Shown: positions 1 to 8,238, counted from the stretch's first letter. The stretch: 64,000 nt of DNA from Planctomycetota bacterium (GCA_029553505.1 JAKPKY010000113.1:1-64000), one strand, 5' to 3'. Notes: a model not told the origin generated them from the sequence alone. Program-made: numbers and translations.

Positions 1-135
1 GCAAAAGACGGCCCGTCCCGGAGGGTTGCGACAAAAACCGCCCGTCTGCGGCGTCAGGACTCCTCGCCAACCCGCCAAGGGTTGGCGTCGTCGTCCTTCC
101 TTGCATCCAGACGGTTTTTGTCACAACGCGGCTCC
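1..135. repeat. Nested palindrome downstream of yjbQ
   Basis: No gene is visible in these bases. Two imperfect inverted arms (about 24-50 and 107-132) share the core GACAAAAACCG/CGGTTTTTGTC, and between them lies a perfect 9-bp hairpin (CGCCAACCC at 65-73, GGGTTGGCG at 79-87, 5-base loop). It sits just after the yjbQ stop and could act as a transcription terminator, but there is no clear T-run, so a dispersed palindromic repeat is equally likely. Confidence 0.55.
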
Positions 136-141
136 TTGCAG

Positions 142-552
142 TTATCCGGATAGGCTCTTACTGACCAGACGTTTCGGGCGCTGCCCGTCGAATTCCGCGT
201 AGAACACCTGCTGCCAGGGGCCCAGGTCCAGCCGCCCGCCCGTGATGGGCAGGAGCACCTGGTGATGGACCAGCAGGTTCTTCAGGTGCGAATCGCCGTT
301 GGTCTCGCCGGTGCGGTGGTGGCGGTAGTCGCCGCGCGGCGCGAGTTTCTCCAGCCACTCGTCGATGTCGTCGAGGATTCCCGGCTCGTCGTCGTTGACG
401 AACACGCCGGCCGTGATGTGCATCGCCGAGACCAGGACCATTCCCTCCGAAATCCCGCTGCGGGCGACGACGTCCTCGACCCGGTCGGTAATCCTGATAT
501 ACTCCCGGTGTCGGCGGGTGTGGAACGTGAGGTACTCGGTCTGCGATTTCAT
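142..552 (-). CDS. yjbQ: YjbQ/UPF0047 family protein
   Basis: This 136-residue protein belongs to the YjbQ (UPF0047) family, small cytoplasmic homotrimers. E. coli YjbQ has a weak thiamine-phosphate synthase activity, but the physiological role is unsettled. The sequence carries the family signatures [14 protein letters not shown] near residue 45 and [14 protein letters not shown] near residue 79, whose His, Asp and Glu residues form the conserved pocket, followed by a C-terminal [11 protein letters not shown] strand. Length matches the family. It is divergent from the radical SAM gene with 82 bases between starts. The start ATG has an AGGGGG tract almost touching it, an unusually short spacing. 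Confidence 0.88.
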   Translation of the reverse strand: MKSQTEYLTFHTRRHREYIRITDRVEDVVARSGISEGMVLVSAMHITAGVFVNDDEPGILDDIDEWLEKLAPRGDYRHHRTGETNGDSHLKNLLVHHQVLLPITGGRLDLGPWQQVFYAEFDGQRPKRLVSKSLSG

Positions 553-634
553 GCCCCCTATGATAGCAGCGCCGGCGGCGTGGGCAACCGTTCACCCCCT
601 GACTTGACGCCGAAAACGCCGGCGGGAAACGCCC

Positions 635-2413
635 ATGAGAAATGTCGGACAACTCGTCAGCGCCAGGCTGCTGCCGCAGGTATCCCGGCCGTCGCAATAC
701 GTCGGCCTCGAGATCAACCGCCGCTGCGGCGACGCGCAGTCGGCGGAAGTTTCCGTCGCGCTGGCGTTCCCCGATACTTACGCCATCGGCATCAGCCACC
801 TCGGCAGCCAGGTGCTCTACCGGACGCTCAACGACCTGCCCGGCGTCGCCTGCGACCGCGCCTACTGCCCCTTGCCGGACGCCGAGGCCGTTCTCCGCGC
901 CGAGACGATCCCGCTGTTCGGCTGGGAAAGCCGCTGCGCACTGGGCGACTTCGACGTGCTGGGCTTCTCGCTGCCGTACGAGCTGTGCGTGACCAACGTG
1001 CTGACGATGCTGGACCTGGCGGGCGTTCCGCTGCGCTCGGCCGAGCGCGGCGAAGGACACCCGCTCGTTGTCGGCGGCGACGCGCTGGCCGACAGCCCGG
1101 AACCCGTCGCGCCGTTCTTCGACGTGCTGATCGCCGGGGACGGGGAATCGCCGCTGGCGGCGCTGGTCGAACTCGTCCGCCGCGCCAAGCGCGACCGCCT
1201 CCCGCGCGAGCGGACGCTCCTGGAGGCCGCCCGAACCATCGAAGGCGCGTACGTGCCGCGATTTTACCAGCCACAGGCCCGCGACGACGGCGCGACGGAG
1301 CTTCGCCCGCTGCGCCCCGACGTGCCGAGCGCCGTCCGCCGGGCCTGCGTGCGGAACCTCGCCGACTCGCCGGCGCTGGACCGCCCGCTGGTCCCGCTGG
1401 CCGAGGGCGTCCACGATCGCGTGACGATCGAGATCATGCGAGGCTGCCCCAACGCCTGCCGGTTCTGCCAAGCCGGGGCTGTCCGCCTGCCCGTCCGCTG
1501 GAGGCCCGTGGACGAGATTCTCGCCGCCGCCCGACAGGCCGTCGCCGCCACCGGCTACGACGAAATCTCCCTGCTGAGCCTCTCGACCAGCGATTACCCG
1601 CGCCTCGACGAGCTGATCGCCCGCCTCAACACCGAGTTCGCGCCGCGGCACGTGTCGATCTCGCTGCCGAGCCTGCGGGTGGACAGCCAGCTGCGGCTGC
1701 TGCCGGCACTGACCTCGACCGTGCGCAAGGGCGGCTTGACCATCGCGGCAGAGGCGGGCTCCGAACGCCTCCGCCGCGCGATCCGCAAGGGCATCACCGA
1801 GACCGACATGCTCGCCGGCGTGCGCGAGGCATACCGCGCGGGCTGGCGGAAGGTGAAGGTCTACTTCATGGCCGGCCTGCCCGGCGAGACGCCCGACGAC
1901 ATCGACGAGATCTTCCGCCTCTGCCTGCGCCTCTCCGACGCCCGCAGGGACGTGGACGGCCAGCGCGGCGCGATCGGCGCGAGCGTGTCGTGGTTCGTGC
2001 CCAAACCGCACACGCCCATGCAGTGGTGCCCGATGCGCGACGCGGAGTACTTCTTCTCCGTGCGCAGCCGCCTGCGCGAGCTGTCGCGCCGCTCGCCGGT
2101 GAGTTTCCGCTTCCACTGGATCGAGCGGAGCGTGCTGGAGGGCGTGATCGCGCGGGGCGACCGGCGACTGGCCGACGCCATCGAGGCCGCCTGGCGCGCC
2201 GGGGCGCGCCTGGACGCGTGGGACGAGCATTTCCGCTATGAGCACTGGACCGGCGCGTTCGAGCAGACGGGCGTGGACGCGGCGTATTTCGGCCGGCGAG
2301 AGATCCCCGAGTCCGAGCCGCTGCCCTGGGCGCACATCGTCTGCCATCGCGGCCGCGATGTCCTGCTCCGCGAGTATCGCCAGTTGCGCGAGACGCTCGC
2401 CGCCGAAGGCTAG
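635..2413 (+). CDS. Radical SAM protein, TIGR03960-like
   Basis: The 592-residue product is a radical SAM protein resembling the uncharacterised TIGR03960 group, which in some bacteria is fused to a DUF2344 domain. The N-terminal ~240 residues contain a B12-binding-like fold region with the stretches SHLGSQVLYRTLND and VVGGDA. The radical SAM cluster motif RGCPNACRFCQAG gives Cys271, Cys275 and Cys278, expected to bind a [4Fe-4S] cluster that cleaves S-adenosylmethionine. FMAGLPGETPDD and a SWFVPKPHTPMQW segment follow, as in methylthiotransferase-like enzymes. The substrate is not known; association with tRNA or ribosome maturation has been suggested for relatives only by similarity. It is followed by DUF4416 after a 150-base spacer that holds a cruciform repeat. 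Confidence 0.85.
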   Translation: MRNVGQLVSARLLPQVSRPSQYVGLEINRRCGDAQSAEVSVALAFPDTYAIGISHLGSQVLYRTLNDLPGVACDRAYCPLPDAEAVLRAETIPLFGWESRCALGDFDVLGFSLPYELCVTNVLTMLDLAGVPLRSAERGEGHPLVVGGDALADSPEPVAPFFDVLIAGDGESPLAALVELVRRAKRDRLPRERTLLEAARTIEGAYVPRFYQPQARDDGATELRPLRPDVPSAVRRACVRNLADSPALDRPLVPLAEGVHDRVTIEIMRGCPNACRFCQAGAVRLPVRWRPVDEILAAARQAVAATGYDEISLLSLSTSDYPRLDELIARLNTEFAPRHVSISLPSLRVDSQLRLLPALTSTVRKGGLTIAAEAGSERLRRAIRKGITETDMLAGVREAYRAGWRKVKVYFMAGLPGETPDDIDEIFRLCLRLSDARRDVDGQRGAIGASVSWFVPKPHTPMQWCPMRDAEYFFSVRSRLRELSRRSPVSFRFHWIERSVLEGVIARGDRRLADAIEAAWRAGARLDAWDEHFRYEHWTGAFEQTGVDAAYFGRREIPESEPLPWAHIVCHRGRDVLLREYRQLRETLAAEG

Positions 2414-2441
2414 TTGTCCTTCACAATCAAAACTGTAAGCT

Positions 2442-2516
2442 GGGTGCCACCCTCAAGCGTTGTGTGCTTGAGGGTGTCCGCACGGTCAAGCAAACAGCGC
2501 TTGACCGTGGCACCCC
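2442..2516. repeat. Cruciform repeat, family A (complete)
   Basis: An outer stem GGGTGCC (2442-2448) / GGCACCC (2509-2515) encloses two perfect 11-bp hairpins: CACCCTCAAGC/GCTTGAGGGTG (2448-2476, 7-base loop) and CACGGTCAAGC/GCTTGACCGTG (2481-2509, 7-base loop). An inverted copy lies at 38588-38674 and a half copy at 26472-26506. It occupies the spacer between the radical SAM gene and DUF4416. Confidence 0.9.
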
Positions 2517-2563
2517 GGCGAGGCGTTGACAGCCCGCGCCGCCCGCGCGACAATGCGCGGACC

Positions 2564-3112
2564 ATGGCAGAACCCCATCCCCCGCCGCCGGTGAAGCTGA
2601 TCTGCGGGCTGCTCGCCGCGTCGGACGAGTGGCTCACCGAGGCCCGCGCGATGCTGGCGGAGGCGTTCGGGCCGATCGACCTGACCGGCGAGGTGATGGA
2701 TTTCCCGTTCACCGACTACTACGACGCGGAAATGGGCAGCCCGCTGCTGCGGCAATTCGTGGCGTTCGAGCGGCTCGTGCCGCCGGAATCGCTGGCGGAC
2801 GCGAAGCGCGCGACCAACGAGCTGGAGCGTCGCCTGGCGGCGCGGCAGACAGCCGGGCCGCCCCGGCCGGTCAACCTCGACCCGGGCTACCTGGAAAGCG
2901 GAAAGCTCATCCTGGCGAGCATGAAGAACTTCTCGCACCGGGTGTACCTGTCCGCCGGGGTCTACGCCGAGGTGACGCTGATGTTCCGCCACGGGCGATG
3001 GCGGGCGCTGGAATGGACCTTCCCGGACTACGCCTCCGGGCGGTACGATGCGTTCCTGACCGCCGCGCGGACGCGCATGCGGCGGCAGTGGAAACAGGAG
3101 TCCACGACATGA
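2564..3112 (+). CDS. DUF4416 family protein
   Basis: This 182-residue protein matches the DUF4416 family, of unknown function. Recognisable family segments are the opening KLICGLLA, the DFPFTDYYDAEMG stretch near residue 48, and the C-terminal NFSHRVYL...GVYAEVTLMF and FPDYASG segments. I chose the ATG at 2564 because upstream in-frame codons run through the cruciform repeat and the conserved part begins right after this start. The stop overlaps the next start by ATGA, so it is probably translated together with the glycosyl-phosphate transferase. A cytoplasmic role linked to cell-envelope sugar metabolism is only suggested by this neighbour. Confidence 0.8.
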   Translation: MAEPHPPPPVKLICGLLAASDEWLTEARAMLAEAFGPIDLTGEVMDFPFTDYYDAEMGSPLLRQFVAFERLVPPESLADAKRATNELERRLAARQTAGPPRPVNLDPGYLESGKLILASMKNFSHRVYLSAGVYAEVTLMFRHGRWRALEWTFPDYASGRYDAFLTAARTRMRRQWKQESTT

Positions 3113-4200
3113 TCCTCTGGGCGGCGCTGGGCGCTTTGGCCCTTTCGTTCGGCATCTCGCTGCTGGCGACGCCCCTGTCGCGGCGCGTGGCGTTCCGTTT
3201 CGGCATGATCGACATGCCCCAGCGGCACAAGGCGCACGCGCGCCCGACGCCGCTGCTGGGCGGGTGCGCGGTCTTCGCGGCGATCCTGGGCCCGGCGCTG
3301 CTGGTGACGGCCATCGCGAGAATCTGGGCGGCCACCCAGATTCCCGCGTGGGTTCCGCCGGCCCTGGCGCAGCACATCACCGGCGCGGCTGCAAAGGCGC
3401 CGTTCGCGCTGGGCGTGCTGGCGGCGGCGGCCGTCCTGCATGTGCTGGGACTCATCGACGACCGCAAGGCCCTCGGCCCGCTCGTCAAGCTCGCCGTGCA
3501 GGTGGCGGTGTGCACGGCCGTGACGCTCGCTTGCGACCTGCGCGTGCTGACGGTCGCCGGCGAACCGCTCAGCGCGATCCTGACGGTGCTCTGGCTGGTG
3601 ACGATCACCAACGCGTTCAACTTCCTGGACAACATGGACGGGTTGTCTGCCGGCGTGGCGGCGATCGTCTGCGCCGCCCTGCTCAGCGCGTCGGTGGGCG
3701 TGGGGCAGTTGTTCGTGCCGGCCTGGCTGTGCCTGATGCTCGGGGCGCTGCTGGGATTCCTCGTCTACAACTTCCCCCCCGCCAGCACCTTCCTGGGCGA
3801 CGCCGGGTCGCTGGTCATCGGCTTCCTGCTGGGCGTGCTGTCGGCCCGCACCACGTACGTCCAGCCGGGGCAGGCGTACTGGTCCTACGGCGTGTTCGTG
3901 CCGCTGGTGCTGATGGCCGTGCCGCTCTACGACACCGTCAGCGTGGTGCTGCTCCGCCTGCGCGACCGCAAGAACCCGATGGTGGGCGACCGGCGGCACT
4001 TCTCGCACCGCCTGGTGCGGCGCGGGATGAGCCAGCGCAGGGCGGTCCTGACGATCTACCTGTGCACGGGCGCGACGGCGATCTCCGCCGTCCTGCTGCC
4101 GCACGTGCGGAGCGTGACGGCGGCCGTGATGATCTTCGCCCAGACGCTGGCCGTGCTGGCGCTGGTGGCGCTGCTGGAAAGCAGCGACGGAAAGGCATGA
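3109..4200 (+). CDS. Polyprenyl-phosphate GlcNAc/sugar-1-P transferase (WecA/TagO type)
   Basis: The 363-residue protein is an integral membrane enzyme of the MraY/WecA/TagO family. These move a sugar-1-phosphate from a UDP-sugar to undecaprenyl phosphate and so start synthesis of O-antigen, teichoic acid or other envelope glycans. About ten hydrophobic segments are seen. The signature motifs are present: the cytoplasmic loop DMPQRHKAHARPTPLLGG, LIDDRKALGP near residue 115, the NAFNFLDNMDGL metal-site motif near residue 170, FPPASTFLGDAGS near residue 223, and the basic loop GDRRHFSHRLVRRG with the family's HxxH arrangement. WecA is a better fit than MraY because the second and fourth motifs are of the WecA/TagO kind. 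It overlaps its neighbours by ATGA at both ends. Confidence 0.88.
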   Translation: MILWAALGALALSFGISLLATPLSRRVAFRFGMIDMPQRHKAHARPTPLLGGCAVFAAILGPALLVTAIARIWAATQIPAWVPPALAQHITGAAAKAPFALGVLAAAAVLHVLGLIDDRKALGPLVKLAVQVAVCTAVTLACDLRVLTVAGEPLSAILTVLWLVTITNAFNFLDNMDGLSAGVAAIVCAALLSASVGVGQLFVPAWLCLMLGALLGFLVYNFPPASTFLGDAGSLVIGFLLGVLSARTTYVQPGQAYWSYGVFVPLVLMAVPLYDTVSVVLLRLRDRKNPMVGDRRHFSHRLVRRGMSQRRAVLTIYLCTGATAISAVLLPHVRSVTAAVMIFAQTLAVLALVALLESSDGKA

Positions 4201-6458
4201 CCCCCACTCCCGCCCAGAGCGACGCGCGTCCGCTGTTCCCGTCCGTGGGGACGGGGCTTCAGACCGTCGCGGCCGTGGGGCTGCTGGCCATCGCCGCCGC
4301 GCGGTGCCTGGTCAGCGAGGTGCCCTTCCGCTCGGCGCAATTCCCCGACCTCGGCGAGCTGTCGCGCGTCTCGTTCGCGGTGGCGATCCTTTCCGTCGCG
4401 GCGCTCTGGGCGCTGGGCGGCGCGCTGGCGGGTACGCTGCGCATCCGCGGCGCGGCGTTGGGGGTGCTGATCCTCGCGTTCGCCGCCTGGGCGCTGGCGT
4501 CGGCGTGGAACGCCTCCGACCGGCGCAGCGCCCTGGACGGCTGGCTGGAGCAGGTCACGCTCCTGCTGGTGGGTTGGCTGGCGCTGCAGCTGTTCTCCGA
4601 GCCCCGCCGCTGGCGGCTGCTGCTGGCCGTGCTGGCCGGGGCGCTGGTGCTGGCCAGCGCCAAGGCCTTCTGGCAGGTCGCCGTGGAGATTCCCGAACGA
4701 ATCCGCGACTTCGACCTGCACCGCGCCGAACGCTTGGCGCAGTTCGGGGCAGTCGAGGGGTCCATCGAGGCGCAACTGTTCGAGAACCGCCTGCGCGACC
4801 CGACGCCGACGGGTTATTTCGCGGCGCTGGCGAACCTGTTCGCCTCGGCGCTGCTGATGCTGACGGCTGCGACGGCGGGTCTGGCCGCCGACCGGATCGC
4901 CGCCGCGCGGGCCCGTCGCCGCGCGGGCGACGCTTCGCGCGAGCCGGGGCAGATCGACACCGTGCTGCTGTCCGGCGCGCTGCTGGCAGCGGCGGCGCTG
5001 GCGGGCGCTGTCGTGCTCGCGCTGACCCGCAGCCGGGGAGGCATCCTCGCCGGGGCGGCAGCCTTCGCGGCGGCCGTGATCGTCGTGCCGCTGCGCCGCC
5101 GCCTGGCGGCGCACTGGCGGCGATGGCTGCTCGTCGTGGCGGTTGCGTTTCTGGCGGGTGTGGCGGCCGTCGTTGCCTACGGGCTCCGCTTCGACCGCCT
5201 GCCGACCAAGACGATGACCTTCCGCTGGTACTACTGGACGGCGGCGGCCGAGATCGTGCGGGAGCGCCCACTGCTGGGGGCGGGCCCGGCCAACTTCGAC
5301 AGCGCGTACCTGCGCCACCGCCGCCCTGCGGCCGAGGAGGCCGTCAAGATGCCCCACAACGTGCTGGCCCACGCGCCGGCACAGTTCGGGATTCCCGGCG
5401 GGGCGTTGTACCTGGCGATCCTCGCGTGGATGCTGGCGGCTGCGGTCCGACCGCGCGGGCCGCAACCCGACGAACCGCCCGCGCCGCGCGGCGCCCGAAC
5501 CGTCTGGGCGGCCCTCGGCGCGGTGCTGGCGGCGGCATTGTTCGCCCGGCTGGTGCTGGCCCGGACCCTGATCGATGCGAACCTCGCCGTCCTCGACGCG
5601 TTGCTGCCGGCCATGGTGCTGGCCGCGGGGCTGGCGCTGGGCGCGTGGGCGGCGGGACTGCTCGGGCCCGACGGCGCGCCGCGGGGCGGCTTGGCCCGGC
5701 CGATCCTCGCCTGCGGGCTGGGCGCGTTCGTCCTGCACAACATGGTGGAATTCGGACTGTGGGCCCCCGCCACCGCGATGCTGTTCTGGCTGGGCGCCGG
5801 GGCGTGCGCGGCGCAGGGGCCGGGGCGAAGCTGGCGCCTCACGAAATGGCGCTGGCCGGTCGTGCTGGCGGCGCTGGCGGCGGCCGTCGCAGCCGGGGCG
5901 GTGTTGGCCAGGCCCGTCTGCACGCGGAGCCTGCTGACCCTCCAGGCCCGCGAGCCCGACAGCCCCCTGCCGGCAGCGGAGCGGTTCCGCCTCGCCGAGC
6001 AGGCGGCACGGTCCGACCCGCTGGACCCACTGGCAGCCATGGACGCCGCGAAGCTCGCGCTGGAGGCAGCCGCCGCCGACCCCGCCCGCCGGGCCGCGCT
6101 GGTCGGGCGGGCGGTCTCCTGGGCCCGCGAGGCGACGCGGAGAGACCCGCTCGATTTCGCCACCCACCGCCTGCTGTCCGAGGTGCTGTTCGCCGCCGGC
6201 GATCCGGCCTTCCTGGACGCGCTGGCCCGCGCCGTCGAACTCAACCCCCAGGACATGCGCCTGCGGATGGACTACGCCGAACGACTCCTGAACCGCGGGC
6301 AGAAGGCCCAGGCCGCCGACCAGCTCCGCCGCGTGATGGACACCAACGACCGCCAGCGCCGGGCGATCCCCGACGCCATGCAGCAGCTCCAGCCGAACGA
6401 ACTCGCGCGCTGGCGACGCCTGGCCGACCGCGCGGGGTTGGAAGCCAGTAGCCAGTAG
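4197..6458 (+). CDS. O-antigen ligase/polymerase-like membrane protein with helical-repeat C-terminus
   Basis: This 753-residue protein has roughly 12-14 hydrophobic segments in the first 570 residues and a Wzy_C/O-antigen ligase-like core. The core includes the arginine-containing stretch ALTRSRGGILAG near residue 280 and the large periplasmic loop with GAGPANFDSAYL and MPHNVLAHAPAQFGIPG. The last ~150 residues are alanine-rich helical repeats resembling TPRs (AERFRLAEQAARSDPLDPLAAMDAA), as in many planctomycete members. It probably ligates or polymerises an undecaprenyl-linked glycan made from the WecA-type product upstream. The start overlaps the preceding gene by ATGA. The stop codon lies inside an inverted repeat shared with the convergent DUF190 gene. 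Confidence 0.8.
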   Translation: MTPTPAQSDARPLFPSVGTGLQTVAAVGLLAIAAARCLVSEVPFRSAQFPDLGELSRVSFAVAILSVAALWALGGALAGTLRIRGAALGVLILAFAAWALASAWNASDRRSALDGWLEQVTLLLVGWLALQLFSEPRRWRLLLAVLAGALVLASAKAFWQVAVEIPERIRDFDLHRAERLAQFGAVEGSIEAQLFENRLRDPTPTGYFAALANLFASALLMLTAATAGLAADRIAAARARRRAGDASREPGQIDTVLLSGALLAAAALAGAVVLALTRSRGGILAGAAAFAAAVIVVPLRRRLAAHWRRWLLVVAVAFLAGVAAVVAYGLRFDRLPTKTMTFRWYYWTAAAEIVRERPLLGAGPANFDSAYLRHRRPAAEEAVKMPHNVLAHAPAQFGIPGGALYLAILAWMLAAAVRPRGPQPDEPPAPRGARTVWAALGAVLAAALFARLVLARTLIDANLAVLDALLPAMVLAAGLALGAWAAGLLGPDGAPRGGLARPILACGLGAFVLHNMVEFGLWAPATAMLFWLGAGACAAQGPGRSWRLTKWRWPVVLAALAAAVAAGAVLARPVCTRSLLTLQAREPDSPLPAAERFRLAEQAARSDPLDPLAAMDAAKLALEAAAADPARRAALVGRAVSWAREATRRDPLDFATHRLLSEVLFAAGDPAFLDALARAVELNPQDMRLRMDYAERLLNRGQKAQAADQLRRVMDTNDRQRRAIPDAMQQLQPNELARWRRLADRAGLEASSQ

Positions 6459-6525
6459 TCAGGAGCCCGTGGCCGGGAATCGAGGTTGTCCGATGCCTCG
6501 GGGCTACCGGCTACCGGCTACTGAC
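6444..6525. repeat. Inverted repeat spanning two convergent gene ends
   Basis: The arms GCCAGTAGCCAGTAG (6444-6458) and CTACCGGCTACTGAC (6511-6525) match at 13 of 15 positions. Both arms lie inside coding sequence: the left arm encodes the last residues and TAG stop of the O-antigen ligase-like gene, and the right arm encodes the last residues and TAG stop of DUF190. The element may serve as a two-way terminator. Confidence 0.75.
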
Positions 6526-6862
6526 TACGATTCTCGCTACGATACTGGATGACCTGGACCTTCTCCATCGTCACCAGCCCTTCGCGGACGATCCCGTCCA
6601 GCAGCGGAAGCAGCGGCGCGAGCTTCTCGTCGGTGTCCACGATCTCGATGACCATCGGCAGGTCCTCGCTGAGGCGCAGCACCTTGGCCGCGTGCAGCCG
6701 GCTGTTGGCGCCGTAGCCCATGACGCCGCGCAGCACCGTCGCGCCGGCGATGTTCAATTCGCGGGCCTTCAGGACGATGTGCTCGTAGAGCGGCCTGCCG
6801 TCGTGCCGGTCGCTCTCGCCGACGAGGATTCGCAGCAGCGTGGCTTGCCCGGAAAGTTTCAT
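6518..6862 (-). CDS. DUF190 family protein
   Basis: The 114-residue product is a DUF190 (PF02641) protein, a small PII-like cytoplasmic fold of unknown biochemical function. Visible family features are the N-terminal LLRILVGESDRHDGRPLYEHIV, shown here in part, the G-rich GATVLRGVMGYG segment near residue 40, and LSEDLPMVIEIVDTDEKL near residue 64. Genes of this family very often sit next to crcB fluoride channels, as here, with 52 bases between them; the pairing suggests a role in fluoride handling or channel regulation. The final two residues and the stop are encoded by a repeat arm. Confidence 0.88.
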   Translation of the reverse strand: MKLSGQATLLRILVGESDRHDGRPLYEHIVLKARELNIAGATVLRGVMGYGANSRLHAAKVLRLSEDLPMVIEIVDTDEKLAPLLPLLDGIVREGLVTMEKVQVIQYRSENRSQ

Positions 6863-6914
6863 CGCGTTATCTCCCTGCGTTCCGCGCGGGCGGAGGGCCC
6901 CGGCGGAAGCGCCG

Positions 6915-7301
6915 TCATTTCCACAATCCCAGCAGCGCCCGCCCGGCGAACAGGCCCGCGAAGACCAGCGCGATGCCCAGCGCGCACGAGCCGGCCACGT
7001 TCGCCGCCGCCCAGCCGTACTGGCGGTCCTGGACCAGTTGCACCGTCTCCAGGCTGAACGTGCTGAACGTCGTGAACGCCCCCAGCACGCCGATCAGCAG
7101 CCCGATCCGCAGCGGTTCCGAGACGATCCGCTCGGAGAACACCGCCGCCAGCAGCCCGATGACGAACGAGCCGAGCAGGTTGACCGCGAGCGTCCCCCAG
7201 GGCAGCACGCCCCCGGCGATCCGCTGCACCAGCCCGCCCAGGCCGTACCGCGCCAGCGCCCCGACCGCCCCGCCGATCGCTATGCAAAGAAGTTTATGCA
7301 T
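6915..7301 (-). CDS. crcB: Fluoride channel CrcB/Fluc
   Basis: This 128-residue protein has four hydrophobic helices and the CrcB/Fluc motifs: GGAVGALARYGLG in helix 1, GTLAVNLLGSFVIGLL in helix 2 and the fluoride-pore segment GAFTTFSTFS in helix 3. The family forms antiparallel dimers in the inner membrane that let fluoride leave the cell. The start ATG at 7299-7301 begins the conserved helix. No fluoride riboswitch could be recognised in the AT-rich leader upstream. It is followed by DUF190. Confidence 0.93.
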   Translation of the reverse strand: MHKLLCIAIGGAVGALARYGLGGLVQRIAGGVLPWGTLAVNLLGSFVIGLLAAVFSERIVSEPLRIGLLIGVLGAFTTFSTFSLETVQLVQDRQYGWAAANVAGSCALGIALVFAGLFAGRALLGLWK

Positions 7302-7405
7302 GTTGTTTCCGGGCTTGATATATTTTTGTTTGACAATGCCATTTTGATGTCCGATAATACTGTTAATTCAGGATATCTGAAGGTGGATGGCCCTGAGCCA
7401 TCGGG

Positions 7406-7427
7406 AAAAGGTCCGCAAGGGCCTTTT
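7406..7427. terminator. Bidirectional intrinsic terminator after DUF3800 gene
   Basis: A 9-bp stem, AAAAGGTCC / GGGCCTTTT with one G-T pair, closes a GCAA tetraloop. On the + strand it is followed by CTTTTTT; on the minus strand the stem itself ends in TTTT. It begins 6 bases past the DUF3800 stop. A second 6-bp hairpin (GATGGC/GCCATC, 7386-7402) lies beside it. Confidence 0.8.
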
Positions 7428-7432
7428 CTTTT

Positions 7433-8218
7433 TTATGGCAACAACTTTCGCCCGTATATCTTTTTTCCGCTTCCCTTGTAATACTTTTCCATCAGTATTT
7501 TCGTGACCTTGTCCCCAAAAATATCCGTTCTGTTGTCCTCGATCTTCCGGGCCTCCAGCAGGATTTCTCTTCGACTGGGATGAGCCAGCAGGTCCGCGAG
7601 TTGAAGACCCGATATGTTGTTTTGCTTCGGCTTGACCTTTAGCTGCCGACTGGTGAGAACGGTTTGGAATTGGTCCGCACTGACGTATTCCGTACCTTGT
7701 TCCCAAAGGCGGGAAAAGGCGTCTTTAAGCCGCCGATCTTCTTTTCCGTTACGCGATTCCGCCAAAGCATCTCCACAACAGTTCAATTGTTTCAGGAAGA
7801 AAACATACCTTTCCAGCATCACCTTCAGACAGTAGTGATACGGATCGTGCCGCCAGACATGATATTGGTTCCGATGTTCCAATTTATCAATCACAACCGT
7901 TACAACTGTGTATTCCCACCGTTTCAAGACCGCCAATAGGTCCGTATCGAATGCCTCACGTGTGTGGGGATCTCGTAAAACGCGAAACGGGGGATGCCCC
8001 GCGATGAGTTCCTTGCGGTGCAGAATGACCGGATCATCCGGATGGGAATGGAAGTAACGGTTCTTCAGGCTCTCCATCTCCGGGTGAACCGCTTCCCGAA
8101 CATGATTCAACGATAGGATCACGCCGGTCAGGCTCAGGAAGCGATGGTTGGGATCGTGCGCGCTTCCCAGATCGGAATTGCCGACTTCGTCAATGTAGAT
8201 TCTTTGTTTCGGCTGCAT
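7433..8218 (-). CDS. DUF3800 domain protein
   Basis: The 261-residue protein fits the DUF3800 family, thought to have an RNase H-like fold. It starts with the typical RIYIDEVGNSD motif whose Asp-Glu pair lies at residues 9-10, then has HRKEL near residue 67, VVTVVIDK near residue 105, an HDPYHYCLKVMLERY helix and a C-terminal GLQLADLLAHPSRREI segment with a conserved Asp. These acidic residues could form a metal site. Family members occur in mobile and defence-associated regions but their activity is not known. The gene is clearly richer in A and T than its neighbours and uses codons such as AAA, TAT and ATA much more, so recent acquisition is likely. It is flanked by its own terminator. Confidence 0.85.
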   Translation of the reverse strand: MQPKQRIYIDEVGNSDLGSAHDPNHRFLSLTGVILSLNHVREAVHPEMESLKNRYFHSHPDDPVILHRKELIAGHPPFRVLRDPHTREAFDTDLLAVLKRWEYTVVTVVIDKLEHRNQYHVWRHDPYHYCLKVMLERYVFFLKQLNCCGDALAESRNGKEDRRLKDAFSRLWEQGTEYVSADQFQTVLTSRQLKVKPKQNNISGLQLADLLAHPSRREILLEARKIEDNRTDIFGDKVTKILMEKYYKGSGKKIYGRKLLP

Positions 8219-8238
8219 TCAACCCCCAAGTTTCCACA

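Noticed and set aside
553-634. A promoter giving a leaderless yjbQ transcript (TTGCCC-16-TATCAT on the minus strand)
   Set aside because: The elements exist (582-587 and 560-565), but the spacing is short and the -35 is weak. An AGGGGG next to the ATG argues against leaderless translation.
2414-2563. An N-terminal extension of DUF4416 through the cruciform repeat
   Set aside because: The frame is open, but the extension is repeat sequence with no ribosome site. DUF4416 similarity begins at the 2564 ATG.
158-6167. Very long open frames on the opposite strand and in other frames across the high-GC genes
   Set aside because: They mirror well-supported genes, have low-complexity Arg/Pro/Ala-rich translations and no ribosome sites or family features. 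They are an effect of high GC codon bias.
7302-7400. Possible fluoride riboswitch ahead of crcB
   Set aside because: The conserved GGNGATGGNNNTCC and GATGACTCCT-like elements and the pseudoknot could not be found in the minus-strand leader.
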